Shown piece after piece: positions 18,729 through 29,372 of a DNA stretch of 64,000 nucleotides. The stretch's first letter is position 1; each line of letters starts with the position of its first letter. Origin of the DNA: Eubacteriaceae bacterium ES3. GTDB lineage: Bacteria; Bacillota; Clostridia; Eubacteriales; Eubacteriaceae. The notes below the pieces were generated by a model. That model saw only the letters and a list, made by a program, of their open reading frames with translations. It did not search any database and was not told the DNA's origin. The stretch is taken from positions 310,001 to 374,000 of the forward strand of contig CP130741.1 in assembly GCA_030586155.1 (NCBI GenBank), read 5' to 3'. Made by a program: the position numbers and the translations under genes.

Positions 18729-21700
18729 ATGATAATTAAAGATATGTTTGTTAAAGCTATCGATCGAGATATCAAAGGGGTCATTAAAGTGGGCCAGGCG
18801 GATGACGAAAACATCAGGCAGGAGCTGGAAGAATATGTGGTAACCGGTGAACTGCAAAAGCATTTTGCCGATTTTTTTGAGAGTTACCGCAAAGGCATTA
18901 ACGGTACGACCGATAAAATGGGTGTCTGGATTTCGGGCTTCTTTGGCAGTGGTAAATCACACTTTTTAAAAATTCTTTCTTATCTGCTTTCAAACAGGGA
19001 AGTAAATGGTAAAAAAGCTCTGGATTATTTTATCGAGGATGACAAAATTGAGAATCCGCTGGTGCTGGCTAATATGAAGTTGGCAGCCAGTGTTTCAACC
19101 GATGTCATTCTTTTTAATATTGATTCAAAAAGCGAAATGACGGGTAAAAGTTCAAAGGATGCCATCGTTTCGGTGTTTTTAAAAGTATTCAACGAAATGC
19201 AGGGTTATTGCGGTGCCATTCCCTATCTGGCGGATTTGGAGCGTCAGCTTGACGAAGCCGGTCGCTATGAAGAATTTAAAGATAAATTTGCTGAGGAGTT
19301 TGGCAAAAGTTGGGAGTCTTCCCGTAATAAATTTGATTTTATTCAGGATACCATTGTGGAGGTACTGGATGAAATGGGTTTTATGAGTGAGCAGGCGGGC
19401 AGAAACTGGTGTGAGAAATCCACAGAGCCCTACCCACTAAGTATCGAGGGCTTTGCTCGGCTGATAAAAGAGTATCTGACGCTGCAAGCGGATAACCACC
19501 ACATTGTTTTTCTGGTGGATGAAATTGGACAGTATATTGGCGAAGACTCTAAGCTGATGCTTAATCTGCAGACGGTAACAGAAGATCTGGGAACGGCCTG
19601 CCATGGAAAAGTCTGGATTGTGGTGACCAGTCAGCAGGATATTGATTCCGTCACTAAAACCAAGGGTAATGACTTTTCTAAAATTCAGGGACGCTTTGAT
19701 ACCCGCCTGTCACTATCGTCAGCTAACGTCGATGAAGTCATCAAGAAACGAATCCTGGATAAGAACAAAGTTGCCCGGCAAACCCTTGGTCTTCTTTATG
19801 AAAATAAGGAAACTATTATTAAAAATCTGATTGTCTTTAATGATGGGGTAGAGAAAAAACTATACCGGGACGGACAGGATTTTTCTGCAGTTTATCCTTT
19901 TGTGCCTTATCAATTTAATTTGCTGGCCAGCGTATTAACTTCTATCCGGACCCACGGTGCTTCCGGCAAACATCTTTCCGAGGGGGAACGTTCGATGATT
20001 GCCCTCTTTAAAGATTCGGCTGTGACTATTATGGATAAGGAGCAAGGGTCGCTAATCCCCTTCAATGTTTTTTATGATGCTCTTGATCGCTTTCTCGATC
20101 ATAGTCACAGCGGAGTTATCGCCAGATCCTTAAATAATGAACACATTAACCCCAACCATGAAGATGACTGTTTTAATGTCAATGTCCTAAAAACCCTCTT
20201 TATGATTAAATACGTTAAAGAGATTACCGCCAATCTGGATAATATTACCAGCCTGATGATTCGTGACATTGATACCGACCGGATCGCTCTTAAAAAACGG
20301 GTGGAAGAGGCCTTGAAAATTCTGATTAGAGAGACGCTGGTACAGAAAAACGGCGAACTTTATGTTTTTCTGACCGATGAAGAGCAGGAAATCAACCGGG
20401 AAGTAGAGAGTCAGTATGTGGAAATAGCAGAAGTCATTTATAAAGTATCAGAACTGATTTTTGAAGATATATTAAAGACAAAAAAATACCAGAACCCGGT
20501 TTTAAATGGGCGCTATAATTTTGCTTTTAATCAGATTGTCGATGGTCGTCCTTATAAATTAAATCAGAATCAGGTGATCGGAGTAGAAGTTATAACACCG
20601 GCTTCCGATATTAATGATGACGAGATAAACCTCCGAATGAAATCTGGAAGAGAACAGAAAGTATTGGTGGTGCTTCCTGATGACAGCGCTTTTATTGAGG
20701 AAATACAAAATGCTCTAAAAATTGAAAAATACCTTCAATTAGGCACGGGGGAGCGCTTAACTCAGTTTGAGCAGATCAAGGAATCCAAGCGAACTGAATT
20801 GAGCGAAAGAAAAGAACATGCTAAACTGTATCTGGTAGAAGCGATGAAAAGCGCGAAAATATATGTTGGTGGTGACCAGGTTCAAATCAGTAAAAAAGAC
20901 GTTAATTCCAGGATTATAGAGGCTTTGGGTAAACTGGTCGATGCGGTCTATCATAAACTTGGCTATATTGACACGGCGATGGGGGATATCAATATCCGAG
21001 ACCTGTTTAAAAACCTCAACCAGCAGGCCCTTGCCCTGGGGAAAACAGAAAGTGCCAACTGCCTTGCACTTCAGGAAGTCTTATCCTTTATTGGCGATAA
21101 TTCTGCTAAGCACATTAAAAGCTCCATGAAAACGGTGATGGATCGTTTTATGAAAGCCCCTTACGGTTTCGTGGAAGAGGATGTGGAATGGCTGGTGGCG
21201 AAACTGTTTAAAGATGGGGATATTTCTGTAACGGTCAGCGGAGAACCGGTAACCCTTCACAATAAATTGCCGGAGGAACTGGTCCGTTACTTCACGAAAA
21301 AAGAATTTGTTGAGAAGCTTTTGACCGAGCGCCGTGAGAAAGCCAACGATAGGCAGAAAAAAGCCCTGCGGAAAGTGTCCAGGGAAGTCTTTAATGTTTC
21401 GATGATGGACGATGATGACGACACCATGATGGAGGATTTTAAACACTATTGCCGTGGTCTGATTAATGATCTGGAAAAACTGGAAATCAACTATCGAAAT
21501 AATCATCTCCCCGGCAAAGACGTTGTTAAAGATGGACTGGCACTCTTACGTTCGGTCGAGCGGATTCAGTCGCCGATGGAATTTTTTAACAAAGTCGATC
21601 ATGATATGGATGATTTTCTGGATTTTTCCGAAGATTATGAACCGGTAAAAAGTTTCTTCGCCGGAGAACAGTTCAGCATTTTCAGCAAAGCTCATGAGAA

Positions 21701-22343
21701 GATTAAAATCTATGAGGAAAGTCAGAACTTTATTGCCAATCAGACTATTGAAAGCCTGGTAGCAGAAATAAAGAGAATACTTTTAAAGCCTTCACCTTAT
21801 AGTGATATTCCCAAACTGCCAGAATTGTTAAGTGACTATATCCATACCTACAGCCATTATCTGAGTGATCAGTTGCCGGGAATTAATAGTGCGATTGATT
21901 CCGCCAAAGCTCGGATTATGGAGGAACTGCAGGGAAAAACATATTACGATGAATACCACGAACAATATACCAAAAAATTTGTCGCACTTAAAGAAAAGGC
22001 GGAGACCTGCAATAATGTGGCGACCCTTTTAAATATTAAAACGGAAGCAGATGCCCTTAAAATGCGTTTGCTGGATGAAATGACCGAAAGGGAGCGTCGA
22101 ATAGCCTATGAAAAGCCAGCACCAGGTAGTGGAAAAGTAAAAGAGCCTGGAACTCCTCCAAGTGGGACTACTCATGTACCACCGCCTGCTAAAAAGCGAA
22201 AGAACATCTCCATCAAAACCATCAGTCACCAGGTATCCTGGCAGATTGAAAGCGAACAGGAGCTGGAAAGCTATCTGGAAGACCTTAAGAAGCAAATACT
22301 TGCCCAGCTGGAAGAGGATACGATTGTGAATATTGAGTTTTAA
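18729..22343 (+). CDS. brxC: BREX ATPase BrxC
   Basis: 1204 residues, the usual size of BrxC (DUF499-related AAA+ ATPase). The Walker A motif GSGKSHFL is at about 73-80 and a Walker B-like segment VFLVDEIGQYIG near 258-270; TSQQDID follows as a sensor region. The C-terminal third is largely helical, with a proline-rich linker (about 1135-1160: PAPGSGK...GTPPSG) before a conserved-looking tail. BrxC couples ATP hydrolysis to phage-DNA discrimination or to PglX activity. Nothing looks broken. It lies in the middle of a same-strand operon, with only 14 bp between its stop and the pglX start. Confidence 0.92.
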   Translation: MIIKDMFVKAIDRDIKGVIKVGQADDENIRQELEEYVVTGELQKHFADFFESYRKGINGTTDKMGVWISGFFGSGKSHFLKILSYLLSNREVNGKKALDYFIEDDKIENPLVLANMKLAASVSTDVILFNIDSKSEMTGKSSKDAIVSVFLKVFNEMQGYCGAIPYLADLERQLDEAGRYEEFKDKFAEEFGKSWESSRNKFDFIQDTIVEVLDEMGFMSEQAGRNWCEKSTEPYPLSIEGFARLIKEYLTLQADNHHIVFLVDEIGQYIGEDSKLMLNLQTVTEDLGTACHGKVWIVVTSQQDIDSVTKTKGNDFSKIQGRFDTRLSLSSANVDEVIKKRILDKNKVARQTLGLLYENKETIIKNLIVFNDGVEKKLYRDGQDFSAVYPFVPYQFNLLASVLTSIRTHGASGKHLSEGERSMIALFKDSAVTIMDKEQGSLIPFNVFYDALDRFLDHSHSGVIARSLNNEHINPNHEDDCFNVNVLKTLFMIKYVKEITANLDNITSLMIRDIDTDRIALKKRVEEALKILIRETLVQKNGELYVFLTDEEQEINREVESQYVEIAEVIYKVSELIFEDILKTKKYQNPVLNGRYNFAFNQIVDGRPYKLNQNQVIGVEVITPASDINDDEINLRMKSGREQKVLVVLPDDSAFIEEIQNALKIEKYLQLGTGERLTQFEQIKESKRTELSERKEHAKLYLVEAMKSAKIYVGGDQVQISKKDVNSRIIEALGKLVDAVYHKLGYIDTAMGDINIRDLFKNLNQQALALGKTESANCLALQEVLSFIGDNSAKHIKSSMKTVMDRFMKAPYGFVEEDVEWLVAKLFKDGDISVTVSGEPVTLHNKLPEELVRYFTKKEFVEKLLTERREKANDRQKKALRKVSREVFNVSMMDDDDDTMMEDFKHYCRGLINDLEKLEINYRNNHLPGKDVVKDGLALLRSVERIQSPMEFFNKVDHDMDDFLDFSEDYEPVKSFFAGEQFSIFSKAHEKIKIYEESQNFIANQTIESLVAEIKRILLKPSPYSDIPKLPELLSDYIHTYSHYLSDQLPGINSAIDSAKARIMEELQGKTYYDEYHEQYTKKFVALKEKAETCNNVATLLNIKTEADALKMRLLDEMTERERRIAYEKPAPGSGKVKEPGTPPSGTTHVPPPAKKRKNISIKTISHQVSWQIESEQELESYLEDLKKQILAQLEEDTIVNIEF

Positions 22344-22357
22344 AGACGAGGATGACC

Positions 22358-25300
22358 ATGAATAAAACAGCCATTAAAAATTTTGCAGTCTGGGCCAGAA
22401 ATAAACTCATTGCTGATATTACTTATAAAGCCGGACTGTTGGGAATAAGCGGAAAAGAAATCAAGGAGCCCTTGCCCCAGTCGACTCCTACCATCCAGTT
22501 TTTTGATATTGGGACTAAAGATCCTTATTCGATTAGCGGAAACCAAATTAAGCAGCGACAGGAGTTGGTTAAACTTCTGAAAGAAAAGGAACAGGAAGAT
22601 GCGTTTAACAACCTGGTTGAGGAAGTAGCCTATACCTGGTTTAACCGGCTGATTGCCATTCGCTTTATGGAAGTCAACGACTATCTCCCCACCCGGATTC
22701 GGGTGCTGTCTTCGGAAAAAGAGGGGAAGTCGGAGCCTGACCTGGTCACCAGTCCTTTTGATGCGGATTTGGGCTATTCAGATCAGGAAAAGGCTCAGAT
22801 TATTGCACTGAAAAAGAGTAACCAGTGGGACAAACTGTTTCGGATGCTTTTTATTAAACAGTGCAATGCCTTAAATGAAATTCTGCCAGACCTCTTTGAA
22901 AAAACCAATGACTATTCAGAACTCCTGCTAAATTTTTCATATACTGACAGCGATGGGGTGGTGGCCCATTTGGTTAATGATATTGCTGAAGATGACTTCA
23001 ATGTCGAAAAAGAAGGCCAGGTGGAAATTATTGGCTGGTTTTATCAGTATTACAATACTGAACCCAAAGATGAGGTCTTCGCGCTATTAAAAAAGAACGT
23101 GAAAATCACCAAAGAACGTATCCCGGCGGCTACCCAGCTGTTTACTCCTGACTGGATCGTTCGCTATATGGTAGAGAACAGCCTGGGACGATTGTGGCTG
23201 GAACATTGTCAGGCTGAGTCGGGATTATCAAGTGAAGTGATGAATGCCAGCTATTATGGCTGGAAATATTATCTGGAAGAAGCTGACCAGGAAGCGGAAG
23301 TTGAAAAACAGCTGGCTGCTATTCGGGAAAGCTATAAAGATCTCCGACCACAGGATATTAAGCTGATTGACCCTTGTATGGGCAGTGGCCATATTCTGGT
23401 TTATGCCTTTGATGTTTTAATGGCGATCTATGAAAGTCAGGGTTACAGCCAGCGGGATGCCGCCGCAAGTATTCTGGAAAGCAACCTCTACGGTTTGGAT
23501 ATCGATAAACGGGCCTATCAGCTTTCTTATTTTGCCCTGATGATGAAAGCTAGACGATACAATCGGCGGATTTTTTCCAGCGAGATTAAGCCTCATATCT
23601 ATGCGATTGAAGAAGGTAATGGGATTGCAACAGCACCAATGCATGATATGGGCTTGAATTTATCAGAAGAAGAGTTTGATGTTGCGGTAAAGCAGGCAAT
23701 GCAGCTGGTTGAAGAATTTCATGATGCCAAAGAATATGGCAGTATTTTAAATATTACGCCCTGCGATTGGGACCTGCTTCGTCGTTTTGCCGTGCCGCGT
23801 GCAGAGAACAATCAACTCACCTTTGATATTCATGGCTCACAGGAAGCTTCCGTTCGTCTGCAAAAACTCATTGATATTGGGGAGGCTATGGTACATAAAT
23901 ACCATGTGGTAGTGACTAATCCGCCCTATATGGGCAGCAAGGGAATGAGTGCTAAGCTATCGGATTTTGTGAAGAAGAATTATCCGGACAGTAAAAGTGA
24001 TTTGTTTGCGGTCTTTATGGAAAGCTGCGGACAGATGACTAATAAAAATGGCTTTCAGGCCATGATTACCCAGCATGCCTGGATGTTTCTTTCCAGTTTT
24101 GAGAAACTGAGAAAAAAATTAATGGAGAGAAATCTTGTCAATATGGCTCATCTCGGACCAAGAGCTTTTGAAGAAATTGGTGGTGAGGTGGTTCAGACAA
24201 CCGCGTTTGTTATGGTGAATAATCAGTTAAAGGATTATCAGGCGACCTATGCCAGATTAATTGATTATACTAGTCAGAATGCTAAGGAAGAAGCTTTTCT
24301 GGCAGGGAACGATATATATACGGCTAAGCAGGAAAACTTTTCTAAAATACCGGGAATGCCAATTGCGTATTGGGTGAGTGTAAAGTTTTTAAAAATTTTT
24401 GAGAATCAAAAATTATCAGACATTGGAGATGGTAAGGCAGGTTTGCAAACTGGTAATAATGATTTGTTCTTAAAAAAATGGTTTGAAGTTTCACATAGTA
24501 ATATTTCTTTTTGCATGAAAAATAAGGTTGACTACTTAAATAGCGGTAGACGATGGGTACCACAAATTAAAGGTGGTGAATTTCGGAAGTGGTATGGAAA
24601 TTTTGATTATGTTGTAAATTGGGAAAATGATGGCCTTGAAATAAAGAACTGTTCAGGATGTAGATTGAATGCAATGGGAAATGATGAGCTGTTTTTTAAA
24701 GAGGGATTAACATGGTCACATACTACTTCGGGTGGCTTTGGTGTACGGTTTTTACCTAGTGGTTTTCTTTTCAATGTAGAAGCACCTACATATTTTACTA
24801 TGAAAGAAAATGAGCATTTTATTTTAGGTTACTTAAATTCAAAGGTCGCTCAATCTTGCTTAAATACTATGAATGCAACACTCCATTATTTAGTTGGCAA
24901 TATTACTGCGCTACCAATTATTTTACAATCTAGCAAACAAGTAGAAGGATTAGTTCATGAGAATATAACCCTAGCAAAATATGATTGGGATTCCTTCGAA
25001 TCTTCATGGGATTTCAAAACGCATCCCTTACTCACCTATAAATCCAACGATAATCTGGGTATAATCCGCTCTTACGAACAGGATGGAAAAGGTAATCTAG
25101 TGGATACCGAAATATCTTTTAAAAGTGGTTGCATCAAGGAAGCTTTTGAACGCTGGCAGGATTTTACGAATATGAAATTTACCCAACTTAAAGCCAACGA
25201 AGAAGAACTCAACCGCATCTTCATTGACATTTATGGCCTACAGGATGAACTCACCCCGGAAGTTGAAGATAAAGATGTGACCATCCGCAAAGCCGATCTT

Positions 25301-26035
25301 AGTAGAGAAATTCGTTCCTTTATTTCCTACGCCGTCGGCTGCATGTTCGGCCGTTACAGCCTGGATGTTGAGGGTTTGGCTTATGCTGGCGGCGAATGGG
25401 ACAATCAAAAATACAAAACCTTTATCCCGGACAAGGATAATGTCCTGCCCATTACCGATGAAGAATATTTTGAAGATGATATCGTCGGTCTATTTATAGC
25501 CTTTGTTAAAAAAGTCTATGGACAGGAAAGTCTGGAAGACAATCTCGATTTTATTGCGGCTGTATTAGGCAATAAAGGGAACACTTCAAGAGAAATTATC
25601 CGCAACTATTTTCTCAAAGACTTTTATAAAGACCACTGTAAAATTTATCAGAAACGCCCGATATACTGGCTCTTTGACAGCGGCAAAGAGAACGGTTTTA
25701 AAGCCTTAATCTATCTGCATCGTTATAATGCCGATACCATCGGAAACCTGCGCATCGATTATCTTCATCGGATGCAAAAGGTCTACGAAAGTGAAATGAA
25801 CCGAATGCAGGAAACTATCGAGAATAGCAGCAATTCCCGAGATGTATCAATAGCTGCCAAGCGCAAGGAAAAGTTGATCAAGCAGTTAAAAGAAAGCAAG
25901 GTCTACGATGAAAAAATTGCCCATCTGGCTCTGGCTCGCATTGAACTGGATCTGGATGATGGAGTCAAGGTCAATTATGAGAAAGTTCAGACGGATGTGG
26001 AAGGCAAGAAAATTTCAGTCTTGGGGAAAATATAA
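22358..26035 (+). CDS. pglX: BREX adenine-specific DNA methyltransferase PglX
   Basis: 1225 residues from ATG 22358 (GACGAGG 6 bp upstream; the ATG at 22352 is too close to it). The SAM-binding motif DPCMGSGHILVYAFD lies near 337-351 and the catalytic N6-adenine motif NPPYMGSKG near 519. The region after that (about 660-890, bases 24340-25020) is the expected target-recognition part and is clearly more AT-rich than its flanks (hand count about 33% GC against 40-44%), with different codon taste. The C-terminal part (KRKEKLIKQLKES...) is helical. PglX marks host DNA at a non-palindromic site, protecting it while BREX excludes unmarked phage DNA. Confidence 0.93.
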   Translation: MNKTAIKNFAVWARNKLIADITYKAGLLGISGKEIKEPLPQSTPTIQFFDIGTKDPYSISGNQIKQRQELVKLLKEKEQEDAFNNLVEEVAYTWFNRLIAIRFMEVNDYLPTRIRVLSSEKEGKSEPDLVTSPFDADLGYSDQEKAQIIALKKSNQWDKLFRMLFIKQCNALNEILPDLFEKTNDYSELLLNFSYTDSDGVVAHLVNDIAEDDFNVEKEGQVEIIGWFYQYYNTEPKDEVFALLKKNVKITKERIPAATQLFTPDWIVRYMVENSLGRLWLEHCQAESGLSSEVMNASYYGWKYYLEEADQEAEVEKQLAAIRESYKDLRPQDIKLIDPCMGSGHILVYAFDVLMAIYESQGYSQRDAAASILESNLYGLDIDKRAYQLSYFALMMKARRYNRRIFSSEIKPHIYAIEEGNGIATAPMHDMGLNLSEEEFDVAVKQAMQLVEEFHDAKEYGSILNITPCDWDLLRRFAVPRAENNQLTFDIHGSQEASVRLQKLIDIGEAMVHKYHVVVTNPPYMGSKGMSAKLSDFVKKNYPDSKSDLFAVFMESCGQMTNKNGFQAMITQHAWMFLSSFEKLRKKLMERNLVNMAHLGPRAFEEIGGEVVQTTAFVMVNNQLKDYQATYARLIDYTSQNAKEEAFLAGNDIYTAKQENFSKIPGMPIAYWVSVKFLKIFENQKLSDIGDGKAGLQTGNNDLFLKKWFEVSHSNISFCMKNKVDYLNSGRRWVPQIKGGEFRKWYGNFDYVVNWENDGLEIKNCSGCRLNAMGNDELFFKEGLTWSHTTSGGFGVRFLPSGFLFNVEAPTYFTMKENEHFILGYLNSKVAQSCLNTMNATLHYLVGNITALPIILQSSKQVEGLVHENITLAKYDWDSFESSWDFKTHPLLTYKSNDNLGIIRSYEQDGKGNLVDTEISFKSGCIKEAFERWQDFTNMKFTQLKANEEELNRIFIDIYGLQDELTPEVEDKDVTIRKADLSREIRSFISYAVGCMFGRYSLDVEGLAYAGGEWDNQKYKTFIPDKDNVLPITDEEYFEDDIVGLFIAFVKKVYGQESLEDNLDFIAAVLGNKGNTSREIIRNYFLKDFYKDHCKIYQKRPIYWLFDSGKENGFKALIYLHRYNADTIGNLRIDYLHRMQKVYESEMNRMQETIENSSNSRDVSIAAKRKEKLIKQLKESKVYDEKIAHLALARIELDLDDGVKVNYEKVQTDVEGKKISVLGKI

Positions 26036-26250
26036 GATATTTGAATAATTTCCTTTAATACTAAGATTAAACACGTTATTAGCACAAAAGGAAGGTTTGA
26101 TGATAAAACGTCTTTATCGTTCGTATAAAAAATACGATCTACGAACAATATAGACATTGGGTTATTGTATTAGTCGAGAGATGAAAAATGTATAGTGGTT
26201 AAATGAAAATAAATTAATGATTGAAGTACGAAACGGAAGGAGTTTAGCCA

Positions 26251-26838
26251 ATGGAAGAACTGCTTGCAGGCGAATCTAGCAGCATTGAATATCAGCCGGG
26301 AATGCTGATTGGTGGAGTAACGATCGAAGATCTAAAGTCCGGCTGCAGCCGACCGAGAAATCGGGGGATTGTAAGTGCCTTAACCTATATGAAGATTATA
26401 GAACAATGGGGGAGCGGAATACCCAAAATGATCAGTGCCTGCAGAAAAGCTGGTTTGCCGGAACCGGAATTAAAAGAAATGGGCGGCAACTTTAGGGTAA
26501 ATATGTTTAGACCGGGTGAAATAAGCAGTCTGGGTACTACCCAAGGTACTACCCAAGGTACTACCCAAGGTACTACCCAAGGTACTACCCAAGCTACCCA
26601 AGGTACTACCCAAGCGCCATTATCGGAAGCCGAGAGTGCACTTTTAAAACAGATTAGCAAGCATCCTTCTATATCCCAAAAGCAGATTGCCGATGAATTA
26701 GGTTGGAATGTCGATCGGGCCAAATACTATTTTAAAAAGTTAAAAAGAAAGGGGTTAATTAAAAGAGTGGGCAGCAGCCAAACTGGCCATTGGGAATTAT
26801 TGGTGGAAGAGCAGGAGGACGGCCCATGGCAGAAATGA
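26251..26838 (+). pseudogene. Internally deleted AlbA/RecG-like ATP-binding protein with TTQG repeats
   Basis: 195 residues. The first 14 (MEELLAGESSSIEY) match the opening of AlbA_2/Schlafen-like 'putative transcriptional regulator' proteins. They are joined directly to the C-terminal part of that family (PGMLIGGVTIEDLKSG, RNRGIVSALTYMKIIEQWGSGIPKM), so roughly the middle several hundred residues are missing. A tandem TTQG stretch follows (about 95-120), then a winged helix (ISQKQIADELGWNVDRAKYYFKKLKRKGLI). The remaining frame is open and has a good ribosome site (GGAAGGAG), so a short DNA-binding protein could still be made. It lies between pglX and pglZ, a common place for extra genes in BREX loci, and overlaps the pglZ start by 13 bp. 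The 215 bp before it contain no gene. Confidence 0.7.
26533..26613 (+). repeat. In-frame 12-bp tandem repeat (GGTACTACCCAA)
   Basis: Six full 12-base units and one 9-base unit encode the Gly-Thr-Thr-Gln stretch of the deleted AlbA-like gene. Unit loss or gain would keep the frame and only change linker length. Confidence 0.95.
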
Positions 26839-29348
26839 ACCTAAAACAGATCACAGATAAACTCAATACTGAATTCAGCGGCGAAAATAGAAAACTGGTC
26901 TTCTGGTATGACGACAATGGCGACTTTGAAGCTGAAATTGATGGTCTTGAGCTTAACGGTGCAAAAGTATATCATCTGGAAACCGATAATCAGTTTCAGA
27001 CCAAGCATTTTCTGGAACGGGTGGATACCATTAACAGTTATCTGATTTATGCGCCTTTTCCCAGACCATCAGTCAGAGACAATCACCTGGAGGATACTAT
27101 TCGCTATTCGAAAGTCTTTTATGCCGACCGGGCATCGCTTTTGATGGTAGATCTGGGCATCGATGAAAAATACAAACCAGTGATTCAGAAGTATATTAAA
27201 TTTTTCGCTGCCCGGGACCGCAGACAACGGTTTTATGATCTTGAAATCCAGAACTTTAATAAAGAAACCATTGAAGTGGCACTGATGTCCTGCCTTTGTA
27301 AAACCCATACAGCTTCCTTTGAAGAAGTCGTGCGTGCGGTTTTAATGGAGACGGAAAATCCTTTTGAAAGTAATCGTTTCTTGGAGGAGTTTCAAAAATA
27401 TGATCTACTTGGCGTTTTCTGGGACTTTTGCCGTCAGAAATTTGGTTACATCGAGCAAAGTCCATCGCTGGAAAAACTGGTTTTTACCCTTTTTCTTACG
27501 GTTACCCAAAGATCCCTTCAGAGACAGCTGCCAGAAGCTTTAAAGCCATTTATATCGAGTAAAACCGGCAATATTATAGCCTTTATGGATAGTCTGATGA
27601 ATAATGTTTTGTATATTAAAAAGTACAATAAGTTCTCAGATTTTGTTCAGAAAAGGTTGGATATGGAAAGTGTTTTAAAAGGATATGAGCCGAATGATTT
27701 AATTAACTGTGATACATTTGCGGTTGTTGATCAGCTCCTGATTGATTGGCTGGTGGAAAGGCTTTTGGTTGAAGATACCGGAGCCAAATTAGGAGACCTT
27801 ACCCTTCCGGAGATTTGCCGGGAACGACTTAATGGGCATTTTTCCGAAGAATTTACGACTAGCTATAAGTTGCTGAACCACGCTTATTATTTGATAATAA
27901 ATGCTAATTATCAGTGCCAAAATAATTTTAAGGAATTAGTTGACCAGTATCTGAAAGTCGATTTTGAGATGGATGGTCACTACCGGAAATTCTTTTATTA
28001 CTTTGATCAGCTTGGTGATACGACTGGTTTTGAAAAGCTTGCTTCTCTAGTGGAGAACATCTATAGTAATGAGTATCTTGATAAGATTGTGCGTGGCTGG
28101 AATGAGACTTTTGAGAGTGAAGAAGTTAAGACGACATTGCCACTGCAACGACGTTTCTATAAACGAATCATTGAGCCTAATAAGGATAAACTGGTCGTGA
28201 TTATATCGGATGCCCTGCGTTATGAAGTAGGCCATGAACTGTTTTTAAAATTGCAGGCGGATGAACGATGCACGGCCAGTTTTTCTGGAATGCTGGGGTT
28301 AGTCCCTTCCACTACCCGACTGGGAATGGCGGCACTGCTTCCGCATCATAGTCTTTCTGTAAGTGATGATTACAAGGTTTTGCTGGATGGTAAAACTGCC
28401 GATGACCTGAAACAACGAGAGTCCATTCTAAAAAGCTATGTTTTAAGTAGCCGCTGTGTTCAGTTTGATGACATCAGGAACATGAAAAAGGCGGAGCTGA
28501 GAGAAGTCTTTACTGGTCAGGAGGTCGTTTACATCTATCATAATCAGATTGATGCCAGGGGAGATAAAGCAAACACAGAAAATGAGGTGTTTACCGCCTG
28601 TCAGGAAGCGGTTGAAGAAATTGACGGATTGATTCGTCGCCTTTCAGGCAGTGCCAATACCTATCATTTTATGGTGACGGCTGATCATGGATTTATTTAT
28701 AAACGTGATAAGCTGCAGGAAAGTGACAAGCTGTCAAATAATGCCGAAAAAGATGCTTTTGTGAACCGTCGTTTTATTATTCACAGTAATCCTTTAATCG
28801 GGGACGGGATTGTATCAAGAACACTTGGAGAGATACTGGGGAATGACGATTCTAAAAGAGTAACCACGCCCATTAGCGCCAATGTTTTTAAAGTGACTGG
28901 TGGTGGACAGAACTATGTTCATGGTGGATCATCTCCCCAGGAAATGATTGTTCCACTAATCGATATAAAAATTGAAAAACGACGGGTGGAAACAAGGCCG
29001 GCATCAATCATGCTGGTCAGTGTGATCAGAAAGATTACGACTCTCAATGTATTTCTGGACTTTATGCAAGCAGAAGCAGTGGGAGAGGGCATCAGCCCGG
29101 CCAGCTACCGAATTTATTTCATTTCTGACGATAATGAAAAAATATCTAATGAGTTGTTATTTATAGCGGATAAAAAAGATAATGACGCCCAGCAACGGAT
29201 GGTCAGGTTGCATTTCAGTTTGAAAAATCAACACTATGATAAATCGGGGAAATATTATCTGCTGGCAGTCGATGAGTCCAACGACCTTGAGATATTTAGA
29301 CATGAAGTATCAATGGATTTGGCCTTTGCGAATGATTTTGGATTTTAG
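26826..29348 (+). CDS. pglZ: BREX alkaline-phosphatase-fold protein PglZ
   Basis: 840 residues from ATG 26826 (GGAGG 8 bp upstream); an in-frame upstream start at 26790 has no comparable site. The C-terminal half is the PglZ domain of the alkaline phosphatase superfamily, with metal-binding signatures VIISDALRYEVGHEL (about 458-472) and VTADHGFIYKRD (about 615-627), then GGQNYVHGGSSPQEM, another typical PglZ motif. The N-terminal half is helical and has no named domain. PglZ is the hallmark protein of every BREX type and associates with the methyltransferase. The gene follows the deleted AlbA-like gene with an overlap and precedes brxL by 24 bp. Confidence 0.93.
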   Translation: MAEMNLKQITDKLNTEFSGENRKLVFWYDDNGDFEAEIDGLELNGAKVYHLETDNQFQTKHFLERVDTINSYLIYAPFPRPSVRDNHLEDTIRYSKVFYADRASLLMVDLGIDEKYKPVIQKYIKFFAARDRRQRFYDLEIQNFNKETIEVALMSCLCKTHTASFEEVVRAVLMETENPFESNRFLEEFQKYDLLGVFWDFCRQKFGYIEQSPSLEKLVFTLFLTVTQRSLQRQLPEALKPFISSKTGNIIAFMDSLMNNVLYIKKYNKFSDFVQKRLDMESVLKGYEPNDLINCDTFAVVDQLLIDWLVERLLVEDTGAKLGDLTLPEICRERLNGHFSEEFTTSYKLLNHAYYLIINANYQCQNNFKELVDQYLKVDFEMDGHYRKFFYYFDQLGDTTGFEKLASLVENIYSNEYLDKIVRGWNETFESEEVKTTLPLQRRFYKRIIEPNKDKLVVIISDALRYEVGHELFLKLQADERCTASFSGMLGLVPSTTRLGMAALLPHHSLSVSDDYKVLLDGKTADDLKQRESILKSYVLSSRCVQFDDIRNMKKAELREVFTGQEVVYIYHNQIDARGDKANTENEVFTACQEAVEEIDGLIRRLSGSANTYHFMVTADHGFIYKRDKLQESDKLSNNAEKDAFVNRRFIIHSNPLIGDGIVSRTLGEILGNDDSKRVTTPISANVFKVTGGGQNYVHGGSSPQEMIVPLIDIKIEKRRVETRPASIMLVSVIRKITTLNVFLDFMQAEAVGEGISPASYRIYFISDDNEKISNELLFIADKKDNDAQQRMVRLHFSLKNQHYDKSGKYYLLAVDESNDLEIFRHEVSMDLAFANDFGF

Positions 29349-29372
29349 TCGAATAAGACAGGAGGCGATAGG

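Noticed and set aside
26385-26723. Minus-strand frame with repeated VVPWVV
   Set aside because: Antisense of the 12-bp TTQG tandem repeat.
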